A stretch of DNA of 64,000 nt. Origin: Nocardia terrae (GTDB taxonomy: Bacteria; Actinomycetota; Actinomycetes; Mycobacteriales; Mycobacteriaceae). The notes under the pieces were generated by a model. That model was not told where the DNA came from. It worked only from the letters and a program-made list of their open reading frames with translations, and ran no database searches. The position numbers were made by a program, and so were the translations under genes. The stretch covers positions 1-64,000 of the forward strand of contig NZ_WRPP01000013.1 in NCBI RefSeq assembly GCF_009760405.1, given 5' to 3'. Every line of letters starts with the position of its first letter. The stretch's first letter is position 1. This document shows, in pieces, positions 23,370-33,448 of this stretch.

Positions 23370-25790
23370 ATGCAGCCGCGAGTCGTCATCATCGGTGCGG
23401 GAATCGTCGGCACGGCCCTGGCGGACGAGATCACCCGGCTCGGCTGGACGGATGTCACCGTGCTCGATCGGGGCCCGCTCTTCCGCACCGGCGGATCCAC
23501 CTCACACGCACCGGGTCTGGTGTTCCAGACCAATCCGTCCAAGACCATGGCCGAGCTGGCCCGCTACACCGTCGAGAAGTTCGGCGCGCTCGAGGCGTTC
23601 GACACCGTGGGCGGGCTGGAGGTGGCCACCACCCCGGAACGATGGACCGACCTGCATCGCCGGCACGGGTGGGCGCAAGCCTGGGGGATCGAGGCCCGGC
23701 TGCTGGACGCGGGCGAATGCGCGCGGCTGCATCCCCTGCTCGACCCCGACCGGGTCCTCGGCGGATTCCACACTCCCACCGACGGTTTGGCGCTGGCAGT
23801 GCGCGCCGCCGAGCGGCAGGCGGCCGCGGCGGCCGACCGCGGCGGCCGCTTCATCGGCTATTGCGAAGTGGTCGAGGTGATTTCGTCCTCCGGGAGGGTG
23901 ACCGGCGTGCGCGCCCGGGACGGGCAGGAGCTGCCCGCCGATATCGTGGTGAGCGCCGCCGGATTCTGGGGTGCGCAACTGGGCCGCGGTGTCGGACTCA
24001 CGGTTCCGCTGGTGCCCATGGCGCATCAGTTCGCCAAGACCGGCCCGGTCCCCGCGCTCGCCGGTGACGAACGGCTGCCCATCCTGCGCCACCAGGACGC
24101 CGATCTGTACTACCGCACCTACGGTGACCGGATCGGCATCGGCTACTACGGGCATCGCCCGCGGCCGGTCGAGATGGACACCCTGCTCACCGACACCGCC
24201 GGGGAGCCGATGCCGTCCATGCTCCCGTTCACGGCCGCGGAGTTCGAACCGGCCTGGGCCGAGACCCTCGGCCTGCTGCCCGCGCTCGGGGAAACCAAGG
24301 TGGACGAGGCCTTCGACGGCATCTTCTCCTTCACCCCCGACGGCTTCCCGATCCTGGGCGAGCACCGCGACCTGGCCGGATTCTGGGTCGCCGAGGCGGT
24401 GTGGGTGACGCATTCGGCCGGGGTGGCGCGCGAGGTGGCGCGGTGGATCGTCGAGGGCGCACCGGGTATCGACCTGCACGAGGCCGACCTGTACCGGTTC
24501 GAGGAGGCGGCGCGCAGCCCGGAGTTCATCCGGAGTACCAGCGTGCAGGCGTTCGTCGAGGTGTACGACATCATTCACCCGCACCAATACCGCAACTCCC
24601 CGAGGAACATCCGCACCGGTCCCTTCCACGCGCGGCAGCGGGAGCTGGGAGCGTTCTGCTACGAGGGCGGGCTGTGGGAGCGACCGGCCTGGTACGAGGC
24701 CAATGCCGGGCTGATGGCGGAGGTCGCCGCGCAGGGCGTGGCCTTCCCGGCCCGCGACGACTGGTCCGCGCGCTTCTACTCGCCCATCTCGATCGCCGAA
24801 GCCGCCTGGACGCGAACGCATGTCGCCATGTACGACATGACTCCGCTGACCCGCTACGAGGTGACCGGAACCGGCGCGACCGCCTTCCTGCAGGAGCTGA
24901 CCACCAACGACGTCGGTAAGAAGCCGGGTGCGGTCACCTACACGCTGCTCCTGGACGGCGCCGGGGGAGTCCGCAGCGATCTGACCGTCGCCCGGCTCGG
25001 CGAGTGCCACTTCCAGGTCGGCGCGAACGGTCCGCTCGATTTCGACTGGCTGACTCGCCGCCTGCCCGGCGACGGCAGTGTCGTCCTGCGCGATATCACC
25101 GGCGGCACCTGCTGTGTCGGAGTCTGGGGACCAGATGCGCGGGACATGGTGCAGCCGCTGTGCCCGGAGGACCTGTCGCACAAGGCATTCGGATACTTCA
25201 AGGCCAAGAGCGCCTATCTGGGCAGCATCCCGGTCACCATGCTGCGGGTCTCCTACGTCGGTGAACTCGGCTGGGAGATCTACACCAGCGCCGAACATGG
25301 TGCGGCACTGTGGGATCTGCTGTGGGAGGCCGGGCGTCCCCAGCGCGTGATCGCCGCGGGCCGCATCGCCTTCAACAGCTTGCGGCTGGAGAAGGGCTAT
25401 CGGTCCTGGGGCACCGATATGACCACCGAGCACACCCCCGATGCCGCCGGACTCGGATTCGCCGTCCGCATGAGCAAGCCGGACTTCCTGGGCAAGCGGG
25501 CGCTCGAGGCCGCACCGCCGCCGCGACAACTGCTGCGCACCCTCGTCCTCGACGATCCGGCCGCCGTGGTGCTCGGCAAGGAGCCCGTCTTCATCGACGG
25601 CGCGGTCGCCGGATACACCACGAGCGCGGGCTATTCCGCCACCGTCGGCCGCACCCTCGCCTACGCCTGGCTCCCGGCTACCGCCCAACCCGGCGACGAG
25701 GTCGAAATCGCCTATCTCACCGAGAGATTCACCGCGCGGGTGCACGCCGATCCGGTGGTCGACCCCGAGATGGCCCGGATTCGGAGGTAA
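23370..25790 (+). CDS. Dimethylglycine oxidase/dehydrogenase-like FAD + GcvT fusion
   Basis: An 806-residue two-part enzyme. Residues ~1-380 are a DAO-type FAD oxidoreductase (VVIIGAGIVGTALADEI; GGSTSHAPGLVFQ with His46, the family's usual covalent FAD site). Residues ~385-800 are a GcvT-like tetrahydrofolate domain (MYDMTPLTRYEVTG, QELTTNDV, SYVGELGWEIYT, AGRIAFNSLRLEKGYRSWG). It demethylates dimethylglycine (or sarcosine) and passes the methyl group to tetrahydrofolate. ATG 23370 follows GGAGG by seven bases. First gene of the operon; it ends five bases before the next start. Confidence 0.88.
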   Translation: MQPRVVIIGAGIVGTALADEITRLGWTDVTVLDRGPLFRTGGSTSHAPGLVFQTNPSKTMAELARYTVEKFGALEAFDTVGGLEVATTPERWTDLHRRHGWAQAWGIEARLLDAGECARLHPLLDPDRVLGGFHTPTDGLALAVRAAERQAAAAADRGGRFIGYCEVVEVISSSGRVTGVRARDGQELPADIVVSAAGFWGAQLGRGVGLTVPLVPMAHQFAKTGPVPALAGDERLPILRHQDADLYYRTYGDRIGIGYYGHRPRPVEMDTLLTDTAGEPMPSMLPFTAAEFEPAWAETLGLLPALGETKVDEAFDGIFSFTPDGFPILGEHRDLAGFWVAEAVWVTHSAGVAREVARWIVEGAPGIDLHEADLYRFEEAARSPEFIRSTSVQAFVEVYDIIHPHQYRNSPRNIRTGPFHARQRELGAFCYEGGLWERPAWYEANAGLMAEVAAQGVAFPARDDWSARFYSPISIAEAAWTRTHVAMYDMTPLTRYEVTGTGATAFLQELTTNDVGKKPGAVTYTLLLDGAGGVRSDLTVARLGECHFQVGANGPLDFDWLTRRLPGDGSVVLRDITGGTCCVGVWGPDARDMVQPLCPEDLSHKAFGYFKAKSAYLGSIPVTMLRVSYVGELGWEIYTSAEHGAALWDLLWEAGRPQRVIAAGRIAFNSLRLEKGYRSWGTDMTTEHTPDAAGLGFAVRMSKPDFLGKRALEAAPPPRQLLRTLVLDDPAAVVLGKEPVFIDGAVAGYTTSAGYSATVGRTLAYAWLPATAQPGDEVEIAYLTERFTARVHADPVVDPEMARIRR

Positions 25791-25795
25791 CCATC

Positions 25796-26935
25796 ATGAC
25801 CGAAACCTACGACGTCATCGTCATCGGCCTGGGCGGCATGGGCAGTGCCGCCGCCTACCACCTGGCCCGGGGCGGGCACCGGGTACTGGGCCTGGAACGG
25901 TTCACGCCCGCCCACAGCAACGGCTCGAGTCACGGCGGCTCGCGCATCATCCGGCAGTCCTACTTCGAGGACCCGGCCTATGTGCCGCTGCTGTTGCGGG
26001 CCTACGAATTGTGGGAGCGCCTGGCCCGCGACGCCGGGGACGAGGTGTACCGGCTCACCGGCGGGTTGTACGTCGGGCCACCGGAGTGCGTGACCGTCGC
26101 GGGCAGCATTCGCGCCAGCCGGGAATGGTCGCTGCCGCACGATCTGCTGGACGCACGCGAAATACGCACGCGTTTCCCGAATTTCACCCCCGAACCGCAC
26201 TTCATCGGCCTCTACGAGGAGCTGGCCGGATTCGCCCGGCCCGAACGTACCGTCGCGGCGCACCTGCGGCTCGCCGCCGCGCACGGCGCGACGCTGCGCT
26301 TCGGCGAGGTGGTCGAATCCTGGCGGGACTCCGGTACCGGCGTGACCGTCAGCACCGCCTCTGGCACCTATACCGCTGGCCGACTGGTGATCTGCCCCGG
26401 AGCGTGGGCACCCGGCCTGCTCGCCGACCTGGGCGTCGAGATCGACATCGAACGGCAGGTCATGTACTGGCTGCAGCCCGACACCGGCGCCGAGCGGTTC
26501 GAACACGACCCCATCTACATTGCCGAGAACGACTCCGGCGCACAGATCTACGGCTTTCCCGCCATCGACGGACCCGACGGCGGAGTGAAGACGGCCTTCT
26601 TCCGCAAGGGCATCCGATGTACCCCCGACACCATCGATCGAACGGTGCATCCGGCGGAGATCGACGAAATGCGCACCCGGGTAGGGGAATTGCTGCCCGC
26701 GCTGAACGGTCCCGCCGTCCACGCCGCCACCTGCATGTACTCCAACACCGCCGATCAGCATTTCGTGATCGCCCGGCACCCCGCTCACCATTCGGTCACC
26801 GTCGCCTGCGGATTCTCCGGGCACGGCTTCAAATTCGTGCCGGTGGTCGGCGAGATTCTCGCCGAGCTCGCCATGACCGGCACGACCCGCCACCCCATCG
26901 ACCTGTTCGCCCCGCAAAGGCTGGTATCCCTGTGA
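25796..26935 (+). CDS. Monomeric sarcosine oxidase / N-methyltryptophan oxidase family
   Basis: A 379-residue FAD oxidase. The Rossmann loop VIGLGGMGSAAAYHLA, the family pair SSHGGSRIIRQSYFEDPAY, and the covalent-FAD Cys313 in ATCMYSNTADQHFVI are visible. It oxidatively demethylates an N-methyl amino acid with O2, giving formaldehyde and H2O2; in this cluster sarcosine to glycine is the likely step. GGAGG precedes the ATG. Its stop overlaps the GTG start of the Rieske gene (GTGA). Confidence 0.88.
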   Translation: MTETYDVIVIGLGGMGSAAAYHLARGGHRVLGLERFTPAHSNGSSHGGSRIIRQSYFEDPAYVPLLLRAYELWERLARDAGDEVYRLTGGLYVGPPECVTVAGSIRASREWSLPHDLLDAREIRTRFPNFTPEPHFIGLYEELAGFARPERTVAAHLRLAAAHGATLRFGEVVESWRDSGTGVTVSTASGTYTAGRLVICPGAWAPGLLADLGVEIDIERQVMYWLQPDTGAERFEHDPIYIAENDSGAQIYGFPAIDGPDGGVKTAFFRKGIRCTPDTIDRTVHPAEIDEMRTRVGELLPALNGPAVHAATCMYSNTADQHFVIARHPAHHSVTVACGFSGHGFKFVPVVGEILAELAMTGTTRHPIDLFAPQRLVSL

Positions 26936-28062
26936 GTTCGGCACTGATTCCCACCCTCGGCGGCGAGTACTACTGCGACCCGGCCGTATTCGCCAAAGAG
27001 CAGGAGCGCATCTTCGAACGGATGTGGTTCTGCGCGACCCGCGCGAGCGACCTGGCCGACCCGGGAGCGTTCCGCCGCATCCAGGTCGGTCGCGAGAGCG
27101 TGCTGGTGGTGCGCGGCCACGACGGCGAACTGCGCGCCTTCCTCAACGTCTGCCGCCACCGCGGGGCCCTGATCTGCACCGAGACCGAAGGACAGGTGCG
27201 GCGCACGCTGCGCTGCCCGTATCACGCCTGGACCTACGCACTGGACGGCAAACTGGTCGCCGCACCCAATATCGGTTCGCTGCAGGATGATTCGGGGTCC
27301 CCGATCGACCGCGTCGCCTACGGGCTGATCCCGGTCGCGCTGCGCGAATGGCTCGGCTACGCCTGGGTGTGCCTGGCCAACGAGCCGCCCGCCTTCGAGG
27401 CCGACGTGATCGGCGCGGTCACCGGACGACTGGGTGACGCCGCCGCCATCGACCACTACGGCATGGAACGGCTCGCGGTCGGCAAGCGCGTGGTCTACGA
27501 CGTGGCCGCCAACTGGAAGCTGATCGTCGAGAACTTCATGGAGTGCTACCACTGCGCGACCATTCATCCCGAACTGGTCGAGGTGCTGCCCGAATTCGCG
27601 AAAGGCTATGCGGCGCAGTACTACGTCGGCCACGGCGCCGAGTTCGGCGACCGCGTCGACGGTTTCACCGTGGACGGCCGGGCGGGCTTCGAGGCGCTAC
27701 CGGGTCTCACACCCGAACAGGACCGCAAGTACTTCGCGATCACCATCCGGCCGACGGTCTTCGTGAACCTGGTGCCCGACCACGTCATCTTCCACCGCAT
27801 GTACCCGATGGCGCACGACCGCACCATCGTCGAATGCGATTGGCTCTACGCGCCCGACGTCATCGAATCCGGCGGCGTGCTCGACCATTCCGTGGAACTG
27901 TTCCATCGGGTGAACGAACAGGACTTCGCGGCCTGCGAACGGACCCAACCGGCCATGTCCTCGCGCGCGTATCGGCAAGGCGGCGTGCTGGTTCCGGCCG
28001 AACACCACATCGCCGAATTCCACGCCTGGACCCGGCAGCGGATCGAGGATCCGCAATGTTGA
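26932..28062 (+). CDS. Rieske oxygenase, glycine betaine demethylase-like (GbcA type)
   Basis: A 376-residue ring-hydroxylating-type oxygenase large subunit. Rieske ligands: Cys74 and His76 (NVCRHRG), Cys95 and His98 (LRCPYHAW). The non-haem iron site is in ENFMECYHCATIHPEL with His207 and His212. The subfamily removes a methyl group from quaternary amines (betaine, stachydrine, carnitine). Given the flanking genes, betaine to dimethylglycine is most likely. The start is GTG 26932, translationally coupled. The required flavin/ferredoxin reductase (GbcB-like) is not in this cluster. Confidence 0.85.
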   Translation: MSSALIPTLGGEYYCDPAVFAKEQERIFERMWFCATRASDLADPGAFRRIQVGRESVLVVRGHDGELRAFLNVCRHRGALICTETEGQVRRTLRCPYHAWTYALDGKLVAAPNIGSLQDDSGSPIDRVAYGLIPVALREWLGYAWVCLANEPPAFEADVIGAVTGRLGDAAAIDHYGMERLAVGKRVVYDVAANWKLIVENFMECYHCATIHPELVEVLPEFAKGYAAQYYVGHGAEFGDRVDGFTVDGRAGFEALPGLTPEQDRKYFAITIRPTVFVNLVPDHVIFHRMYPMAHDRTIVECDWLYAPDVIESGGVLDHSVELFHRVNEQDFAACERTQPAMSSRAYRQGGVLVPAEHHIAEFHAWTRQRIEDPQC

Positions 28063-29555
28063 GCGACGACGAACTCTGTTGCGGGCCGAGCCTCTACATC
28101 GACGGCAAATGGACCAACGCGCTCGGCGGCGGCACCCGTGACATCGTGAATCCGGCCGACGGCACGGTCATCGCCACCGTGGACGAGGCCGATCGGGCCG
28201 ATGCGGTGGCCGCCGTCGCCGCGGCCCGGGCGGCCTTCGACACCGGCGGTTGGCCCGCTACACCGGTGTCCGAGCGGGTCGGGTTGCTGCTGCGCATCGC
28301 CGACTCACTTGCCGCCGAGCGCGACCGGCTCGCCCGCATCGAAACCCTCGACACCGGAAAGACCCTGCGCGAGAGCTATATCGACGTCGACGACGTGATC
28401 GCCGTCTTCCGCTACTACGCGCACCTGGCCGCCACCGGCGCCGACCGGCTCGTCGACATCGGCGATCCGGCGATCGTCAGCCGGGTGGTGCGCGAACCCG
28501 TCGGCGTGTGCGCCCTGATCGCGCCATGGAATTATCCGCTGCTGCAGATGTCGTGGAAGATCGCGCCCGCGCTCGCGGCCGGCTGCACCATGGTGGCCAA
28601 GCCCAGCGAGGTCACCCCGCTGAGCACCATCGCCCTGGTGCGCCTCATCGACCGCGCGGGGGTGCCGCCGGGTGTGGTGAACCTGATCCAGAGCAGCGGG
28701 GCGAGAGTCGGTTCCGCGCTCACCGACACCCCGGACGTGGATCTCATCTCGTTCACCGGCGGCGCGGCCACCGGCGAGATCATCGCGGGCAAGGCCGCCC
28801 GGCATATCACGCGGGTGGCGCTCGAACTCGGCGGCAAGAATCCGCACATCGTGTTCCCCGACGCGGATTTCGACAGCGCGGTCGACGCCGTGCTGACCGG
28901 CGCGTTCCTGCACTCCGGCCAGGTCTGTTCGGCGGGAACACGATTGATCGTCCACGAGTCCATCGCCGACGAGTTCGTGGCCGCGCTGGCCGGCCGCGCC
29001 CGCGCGATCCGCGTCGGACCCGGCCTCGATCCCGCCAGCGAGACCGGTCCGCTGGTATCGGAAGCGCATCGCGCGAAGGTGGAAGCCTATGTGGCGCTGG
29101 GCATCGCGGGCGGGGCCCGGCTCGTCACCGGCGGCGCGCGGCCGGACGATCCGGCGCTGCGGGACGGAAGTTTCTACCTGCCGACGATTTTCGACCACTG
29201 CCACCGGCTCATGCGCATCGTGCAGGAGGAGACCTTCGGCCCCATCCTGACCGTCGAACGCTTCACCACCGACGACGAGGCCCTGATGCTGGGCAACGAC
29301 ACCGCCTACGGCCTTGCGGCGGGCGTCCGCACCGCCGACCTCGCCCGCGGCGAACGATTCACCCGCGCCCTGCGCCACGGCACGGTGTGGCTCAACGACT
29401 TCGGCTATTACACCCCCGCGGCCGAATGGGGCGGCTTCGGCCGCTCCGGCATCGGTCGCGAACTCGGCCCCTCCGGCCTGGCCGAATACCAGGAAACCAA
29501 ACACATCTGGCACAACACCGCGCCCGCGGTGGGCGGCTGGTTCACCGACAACTGA
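28056..29555 (+). CDS. betB: Betaine aldehyde dehydrogenase-like aldehyde dehydrogenase
   Basis: A 499-residue NAD-dependent aldehyde dehydrogenase. Motifs: WNYPLLQMSWKIAPALAAGC, FTGGAATGEI, LELGGKNPHIVF with the general-base Glu, catalytic Cys291 in HSGQVCSAGTRL, and EETFGPIL. It would oxidise betaine aldehyde to glycine betaine. The ATG overlaps the Rieske gene's stop by seven bases. The symbol rests on context; other amino-aldehydes are possible. Confidence 0.82.
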   Translation: MLSDDELCCGPSLYIDGKWTNALGGGTRDIVNPADGTVIATVDEADRADAVAAVAAARAAFDTGGWPATPVSERVGLLLRIADSLAAERDRLARIETLDTGKTLRESYIDVDDVIAVFRYYAHLAATGADRLVDIGDPAIVSRVVREPVGVCALIAPWNYPLLQMSWKIAPALAAGCTMVAKPSEVTPLSTIALVRLIDRAGVPPGVVNLIQSSGARVGSALTDTPDVDLISFTGGAATGEIIAGKAARHITRVALELGGKNPHIVFPDADFDSAVDAVLTGAFLHSGQVCSAGTRLIVHESIADEFVAALAGRARAIRVGPGLDPASETGPLVSEAHRAKVEAYVALGIAGGARLVTGGARPDDPALRDGSFYLPTIFDHCHRLMRIVQEETFGPILTVERFTTDDEALMLGNDTAYGLAAGVRTADLARGERFTRALRHGTVWLNDFGYYTPAAEWGGFGRSGIGRELGPSGLAEYQETKHIWHNTAPAVGGWFTDN

Positions 29556-29594
29556 ATATGGTTCTCAGCGTTTAGTTCCGAAAGTTGGTCCGTC

Positions 29595-31142
29595 ATGACG
29601 ACCACCCGTCCACCCGCTCCAACCAGCACTCCGGCCCACGATCACGGCATGGCGGAATTCGGCTATCGGGAATCCCTGAGCCGAAGTATCGGGAAATTCG
29701 CGAGTTTCGCCGCCGGTGTCAGCTATATCTCCATTCTCACCGGCACGTTCCAGATGTTCTATTTCGGCTTCGGCACCGCCGGACCCGGATACCTGTGGTC
29801 CTGGCCGGTGGTGTTCGTCGGGCAGCTCGCCGTGGCCCTGTGCTTCATGGAGCTGTCGGCGAAGTATCCGGTCGCGGGCTCGGTCTACAACTGGGCCAAG
29901 AAGCTCGGCAGCCGGGCGGTCGGCTGGTCGGCAGGCTGGCTCATGCTCACCGCCTCCATCGTCACGCTATCGGCGGTGGTCCTGGCCTATCAGCTGAATC
30001 TGCCGAAACTGTGGAGCGGATTCCAACTCGTGGGCGACGGCACCGGCAGCCACGACTACGCCACCAACGCGGTGATTCTCGGGACCGTGCTCATCGTCTT
30101 CACCACCGTCGTCAACGCCTTCGGCGTGCGGCTCATGGCCATGATCAACAGCGCGGGCGTGTTCATCGAACTCATCGCCGCGGTGCTCATCGCGATCATC
30201 CTCGGCGTCCACGTGACCCGCGGCCCGAGCGTGTTCTTCTCCAGCAACGGGTACGGGGCCGGGCAGAGCGGCGGCTATCTGAGCGCCTTCCTGGTCGCCT
30301 CCCTGGCCTCCGGGTACGTCATGTACGGCTTCGACACCGCCAGCTCGCTGGGTGAGGAGACCGTCGAGCCTCGGCGGACCGCGCCCAAGGCGATCCTGCG
30401 AGCGCTGTTGGCGTCCTTCGTGATCGGCGGCGCGATCCTGGTATTCGCGGTCATGTCCGCGCCGAATCTGGGCGACGAGAAGCTGGGCACCACCGACGGC
30501 GGCTTGCAGTACATCGTCGAACAGGTGATGTGGGGCTGGCTGGGCAAGGTCTTCCTGGTGTGCATCGTCATCGCCGTAACCGTGTGCGCCCTGGCCGTGC
30601 ACACCGCCGCCATCCGGCTCACCTTCGCCATGGCCCGCGACAACGCGCTGCCGTTCGGGGAGAAGCTGGCTCGGGTCAGCCAGAAGCACCGGACGCCCAT
30701 CATTCCGGCCGTGGTGATCGGAGTGCTGGCGGCGCTCATCCTGGTCATCAATATCGGTCAGCCGCAGGTGTTCACGGTGCTGACCTCCATCGCGGTCGTG
30801 ATGATCTATCTGGCCTATCTGCTGGTCACCGGGCCCATGCTGTGGCAGCGGCTCAAGGGCGGCTGGAAGCCGCAGGAGCTGGTCGAGGCCGGGTACTTCT
30901 CCATGGGGCGCTGGGGGCTGCCGGTGAACATCTTCGCGGTGCTGTGGGGCCTGGGCATGGCGATCAATCTGGCCTGGCCGCGCTCGGCGGTGTACGGCGG
31001 GCCCTGGTACAACACCTGGGGCGCGTTCATCTACATCGGCGTCATCACCGGGGCGGGCCTGATCTGGTTCGGGCTCAGGGGAATTCGCGTCATCGGTGTG
31101 CTCGCCTCGCATGCCGCCGTGGAATCCGAGGTGACGGCGTGA
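29595..31142 (+). CDS. APC-superfamily amino acid/amine permease
   Basis: A 515-residue permease with about 12 transmembrane helices. The APC signature lies in the first helices (SFAAGVSYISILTGTFQMFYFGFG) and in GYVMYGFDTASSLGEETVEPRRTAPKAI, the conserved cytoplasmic loop of amino-acid/choline permeases. Charged residues crowd the N-terminus (DHGMAEFGYRESLSRS). In this operon it most likely imports choline, betaine or another methylated amine. Start ATG 29595; its stop is in GTGA overlap with the GMC gene. Confidence 0.85.
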   Translation: MTTTRPPAPTSTPAHDHGMAEFGYRESLSRSIGKFASFAAGVSYISILTGTFQMFYFGFGTAGPGYLWSWPVVFVGQLAVALCFMELSAKYPVAGSVYNWAKKLGSRAVGWSAGWLMLTASIVTLSAVVLAYQLNLPKLWSGFQLVGDGTGSHDYATNAVILGTVLIVFTTVVNAFGVRLMAMINSAGVFIELIAAVLIAIILGVHVTRGPSVFFSSNGYGAGQSGGYLSAFLVASLASGYVMYGFDTASSLGEETVEPRRTAPKAILRALLASFVIGGAILVFAVMSAPNLGDEKLGTTDGGLQYIVEQVMWGWLGKVFLVCIVIAVTVCALAVHTAAIRLTFAMARDNALPFGEKLARVSQKHRTPIIPAVVIGVLAALILVINIGQPQVFTVLTSIAVVMIYLAYLLVTGPMLWQRLKGGWKPQELVEAGYFSMGRWGLPVNIFAVLWGLGMAINLAWPRSAVYGGPWYNTWGAFIYIGVITGAGLIWFGLRGIRVIGVLASHAAVESEVTA

Positions 31143-32662
31143 GCGACACCTTCGACTATGTGATCATCGGCGGCGGCTCGGCCGGATGCGTGGTCGCCGC
31201 ACGACTCAGCGAGAACCCGGACATCACCGTCTGCCTGCTCGAGGCCGGGCCGTCGGACGTCGGCGACGAACGCATCCTGCGGCTCGCGGACTGGATGCTG
31301 CTGCTCGAATCCGGTTACGACTGGGACTATCCGGTGGAACCGCAGGTCAGCGGCAACAGCTTCCTGCGCCACGCCCGCGCCAAGGTGCTCGGCGGCTGCT
31401 CCTCGCACAACTCCTGCATCGCGTTCCATCCGCCCGCCGAGGGACTGGCCGAGTGGGAGGCCATGGGCGCGACCGGGTGGGGGCCCGACGGGCTGCTGCC
31501 GTATCTGCCGAAACTGCAACGCACCGTGGAGATCCGCGACATCCCGGCCAAGGACCCGTGCGGCGACGCGGTGCTCATGGCCGCCGCGCTGGCCGGGCTG
31601 CCGACCGTGGAATTCAACCGCGGGACCACGGTGACCAACGGGGCCGGATGGTTCCAGATCAATGCCGACGCCGAGAACGTACGCATGTCCTCGTCGCACG
31701 CGTATCTGCATCCGATCATGGGGCAGCGGAAGAACCTGGAGATCCGCACCGGGTGCTGGGTCAGCGAAATCCTGTTCGACGACACCGATTCCGCCATCGG
31801 GGCCCGCTATCGGCGACCGGATCTCACCGGGTTCGACACCGTGCGCGCCCGGCGGGAGGTGATCCTCAGCGCGGGCGCGATCGACACCCCCAAACTGCTC
31901 ATGCTCTCGGGAATCGGTCCGGCGGACCATCTCCGGGACATGCGGATCGCGGTCCGGGTGGATTCGCCGGGGGTCGGCTCCAACCTGGACGACCATGTCG
32001 AGGGTCTCGTGTTCTGGGAGTCCCCGTGCCCCATGGTCACCAGCTCGACCCAGTGGTGGGAGATCGGGCTGTTCGCCACCACCGAACCGGGCCTCACCCA
32101 GCCGGATCTGATGATGCACTACGGCAGCGTCCCCTTCGACATGAACACCGTGCGCTGGGGCTATCCGACCACCGAGAACGGCTTCTGCCTCACACCCAAT
32201 GTGACGCAAGGGCATTCACGCGGCACCGTGCGCCTGCGCTCCCCCGACTTCCGTGACAAGCCGCGCGTGGACCCGCGCTACTTCAGCGACCCGGACGGGC
32301 ACGACGAACGGGTCATGCTGCACGGCATCCGGCTGGCCCGGGCCATCGCCGAGCAGCCGCCGTTACGGGAATGGGTGGCAAGGGAATTGGCTCCCGGGCC
32401 CGAGGCCGTCACCGACGAGGAACTCGTCGACTACATGCACCGGACACACAACACCGTCTACCATCCGGCCGCGACCGCGCGCATGGGCGCGATCGACGAT
32501 CCGATGGCGGTGCTGGATCCCGAACTCCGGGTCAAGGGCGTGCGGGGGCTGCGGGTCGTGGATGCCTCGGCCATGCCGAAACTGCCCGCGGTGAATCCGA
32601 ACATCACCATCATGGCGATGGGCGAGAAGTGCGCCGACCTGGTACGGGCGGAAGGCCGATAA
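31139..32662 (+). CDS. GMC oxidoreductase, choline dehydrogenase-like
   Basis: A 507-residue glucose-methanol-choline flavoprotein. N-terminal YVIIGGGSAGCVVAARL binds ADP of FAD; LEAGPSD follows; VLGGCSSHNSCI, SAGAIDTPKLLMLSGIGP (GMC signature 2), and the C-terminal HNTVYHPAATARMG with NPNITIMAMGEKCADL are conserved. It oxidises choline to betaine aldehyde, which the aldehyde dehydrogenase two genes upstream can finish. Start GTG 31139 overlaps the permease stop. Other alcohols cannot be excluded. Confidence 0.85.
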   Translation: MSDTFDYVIIGGGSAGCVVAARLSENPDITVCLLEAGPSDVGDERILRLADWMLLLESGYDWDYPVEPQVSGNSFLRHARAKVLGGCSSHNSCIAFHPPAEGLAEWEAMGATGWGPDGLLPYLPKLQRTVEIRDIPAKDPCGDAVLMAAALAGLPTVEFNRGTTVTNGAGWFQINADAENVRMSSSHAYLHPIMGQRKNLEIRTGCWVSEILFDDTDSAIGARYRRPDLTGFDTVRARREVILSAGAIDTPKLLMLSGIGPADHLRDMRIAVRVDSPGVGSNLDDHVEGLVFWESPCPMVTSSTQWWEIGLFATTEPGLTQPDLMMHYGSVPFDMNTVRWGYPTTENGFCLTPNVTQGHSRGTVRLRSPDFRDKPRVDPRYFSDPDGHDERVMLHGIRLARAIAEQPPLREWVARELAPGPEAVTDEELVDYMHRTHNTVYHPAATARMGAIDDPMAVLDPELRVKGVRGLRVVDASAMPKLPAVNPNITIMAMGEKCADLVRAEGR

Positions 32663-32674
32663 ACTGGGCGTGTT

Positions 32675-33448
32675 ATGGCGAAACAACCGGAATCCGGTGT
32701 CCCCGTGCAGTCGGTGGACCGTGCGCTGACCGCCCTGGAAATCGTGGCCAAGCTGGGTTCGGCCGGGATCACCGAGATCGCGGCCGAACTAGGCGTGCAC
32801 AAGTCCACCGTGTCGCGGCTGATGGCGGTGCTCGAGGCGCGCGGCTACGTCGAGCAGCTGTCCGACCGGGGCAAGTACCGGCTCGGCTTCACCGTGGTCC
32901 GGCTGGCCGGATCCTCCAGCGCCCACCTGGATCTGCGCCGCCAGAGCCAGGACCTGTGCGACGAGCTCGCGGCCCGGGTCGGGGAGACCACCAATATCGC
33001 CATTCTCGACAGCGACCGCATCATCAATGTCGCCGAGGCCGTCGGCTCCGCGGGCATCGCCCTGCGCACCTGGATCGGGCAGAGCTGCCCCGCCCACGCC
33101 ACCTCCAGCGGCAAAGTGCTGCTGGCCGATCTGCCGGCCGCCGACCTGCGTTCCCGGCTGCGCAAACGCCTGGAATCCTTCGCCCCCAACACCGTCACCG
33201 AACTGGCGGTGCTGCAGACGCAGCTGGCGGAGGTCCGCGCCCAGGGCTGGGCGTCGTGCGAGGAGGAACTCGAGATCGGCCTGAACGCGGTCGCCGCCCC
33301 GATCCGCGACAGCGACGGCCGCATCATCGCCGCCCTGAGCGTCTCCGGCCCGTCATATCGCTTTGCGGCCCAACGCTTCCCGGAGATCGCGCAGCAGGCG
33401 GTGGAGGCCGCCGACGCGATCTCCCGCCGCCTGGGCCATCACGGCTGA
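32675..33448 (+). CDS. IclR-family transcriptional regulator
   Basis: A 257-residue regulator: N-terminal winged helix (SAGITEIAAELGVHKSTVSRLMAVLEARGYVE) and C-terminal IclR effector domain (HATSSGKVLLADL, NAVAAPIRDSDGRIIAALSVSGPS). It starts 12 bases after the choline dehydrogenase-like gene and is probably co-transcribed, so the operon likely carries its own controller, perhaps acting at the inverted repeat at 23318-23351. Confidence 0.88.
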   Translation: MAKQPESGVPVQSVDRALTALEIVAKLGSAGITEIAAELGVHKSTVSRLMAVLEARGYVEQLSDRGKYRLGFTVVRLAGSSSAHLDLRRQSQDLCDELAARVGETTNIAILDSDRIINVAEAVGSAGIALRTWIGQSCPAHATSSGKVLLADLPAADLRSRLRKRLESFAPNTVTELAVLQTQLAEVRAQGWASCEEELEIGLNAVAAPIRDSDGRIIAALSVSGPSYRFAAQRFPEIAQQAVEAADAISRRLGHHG

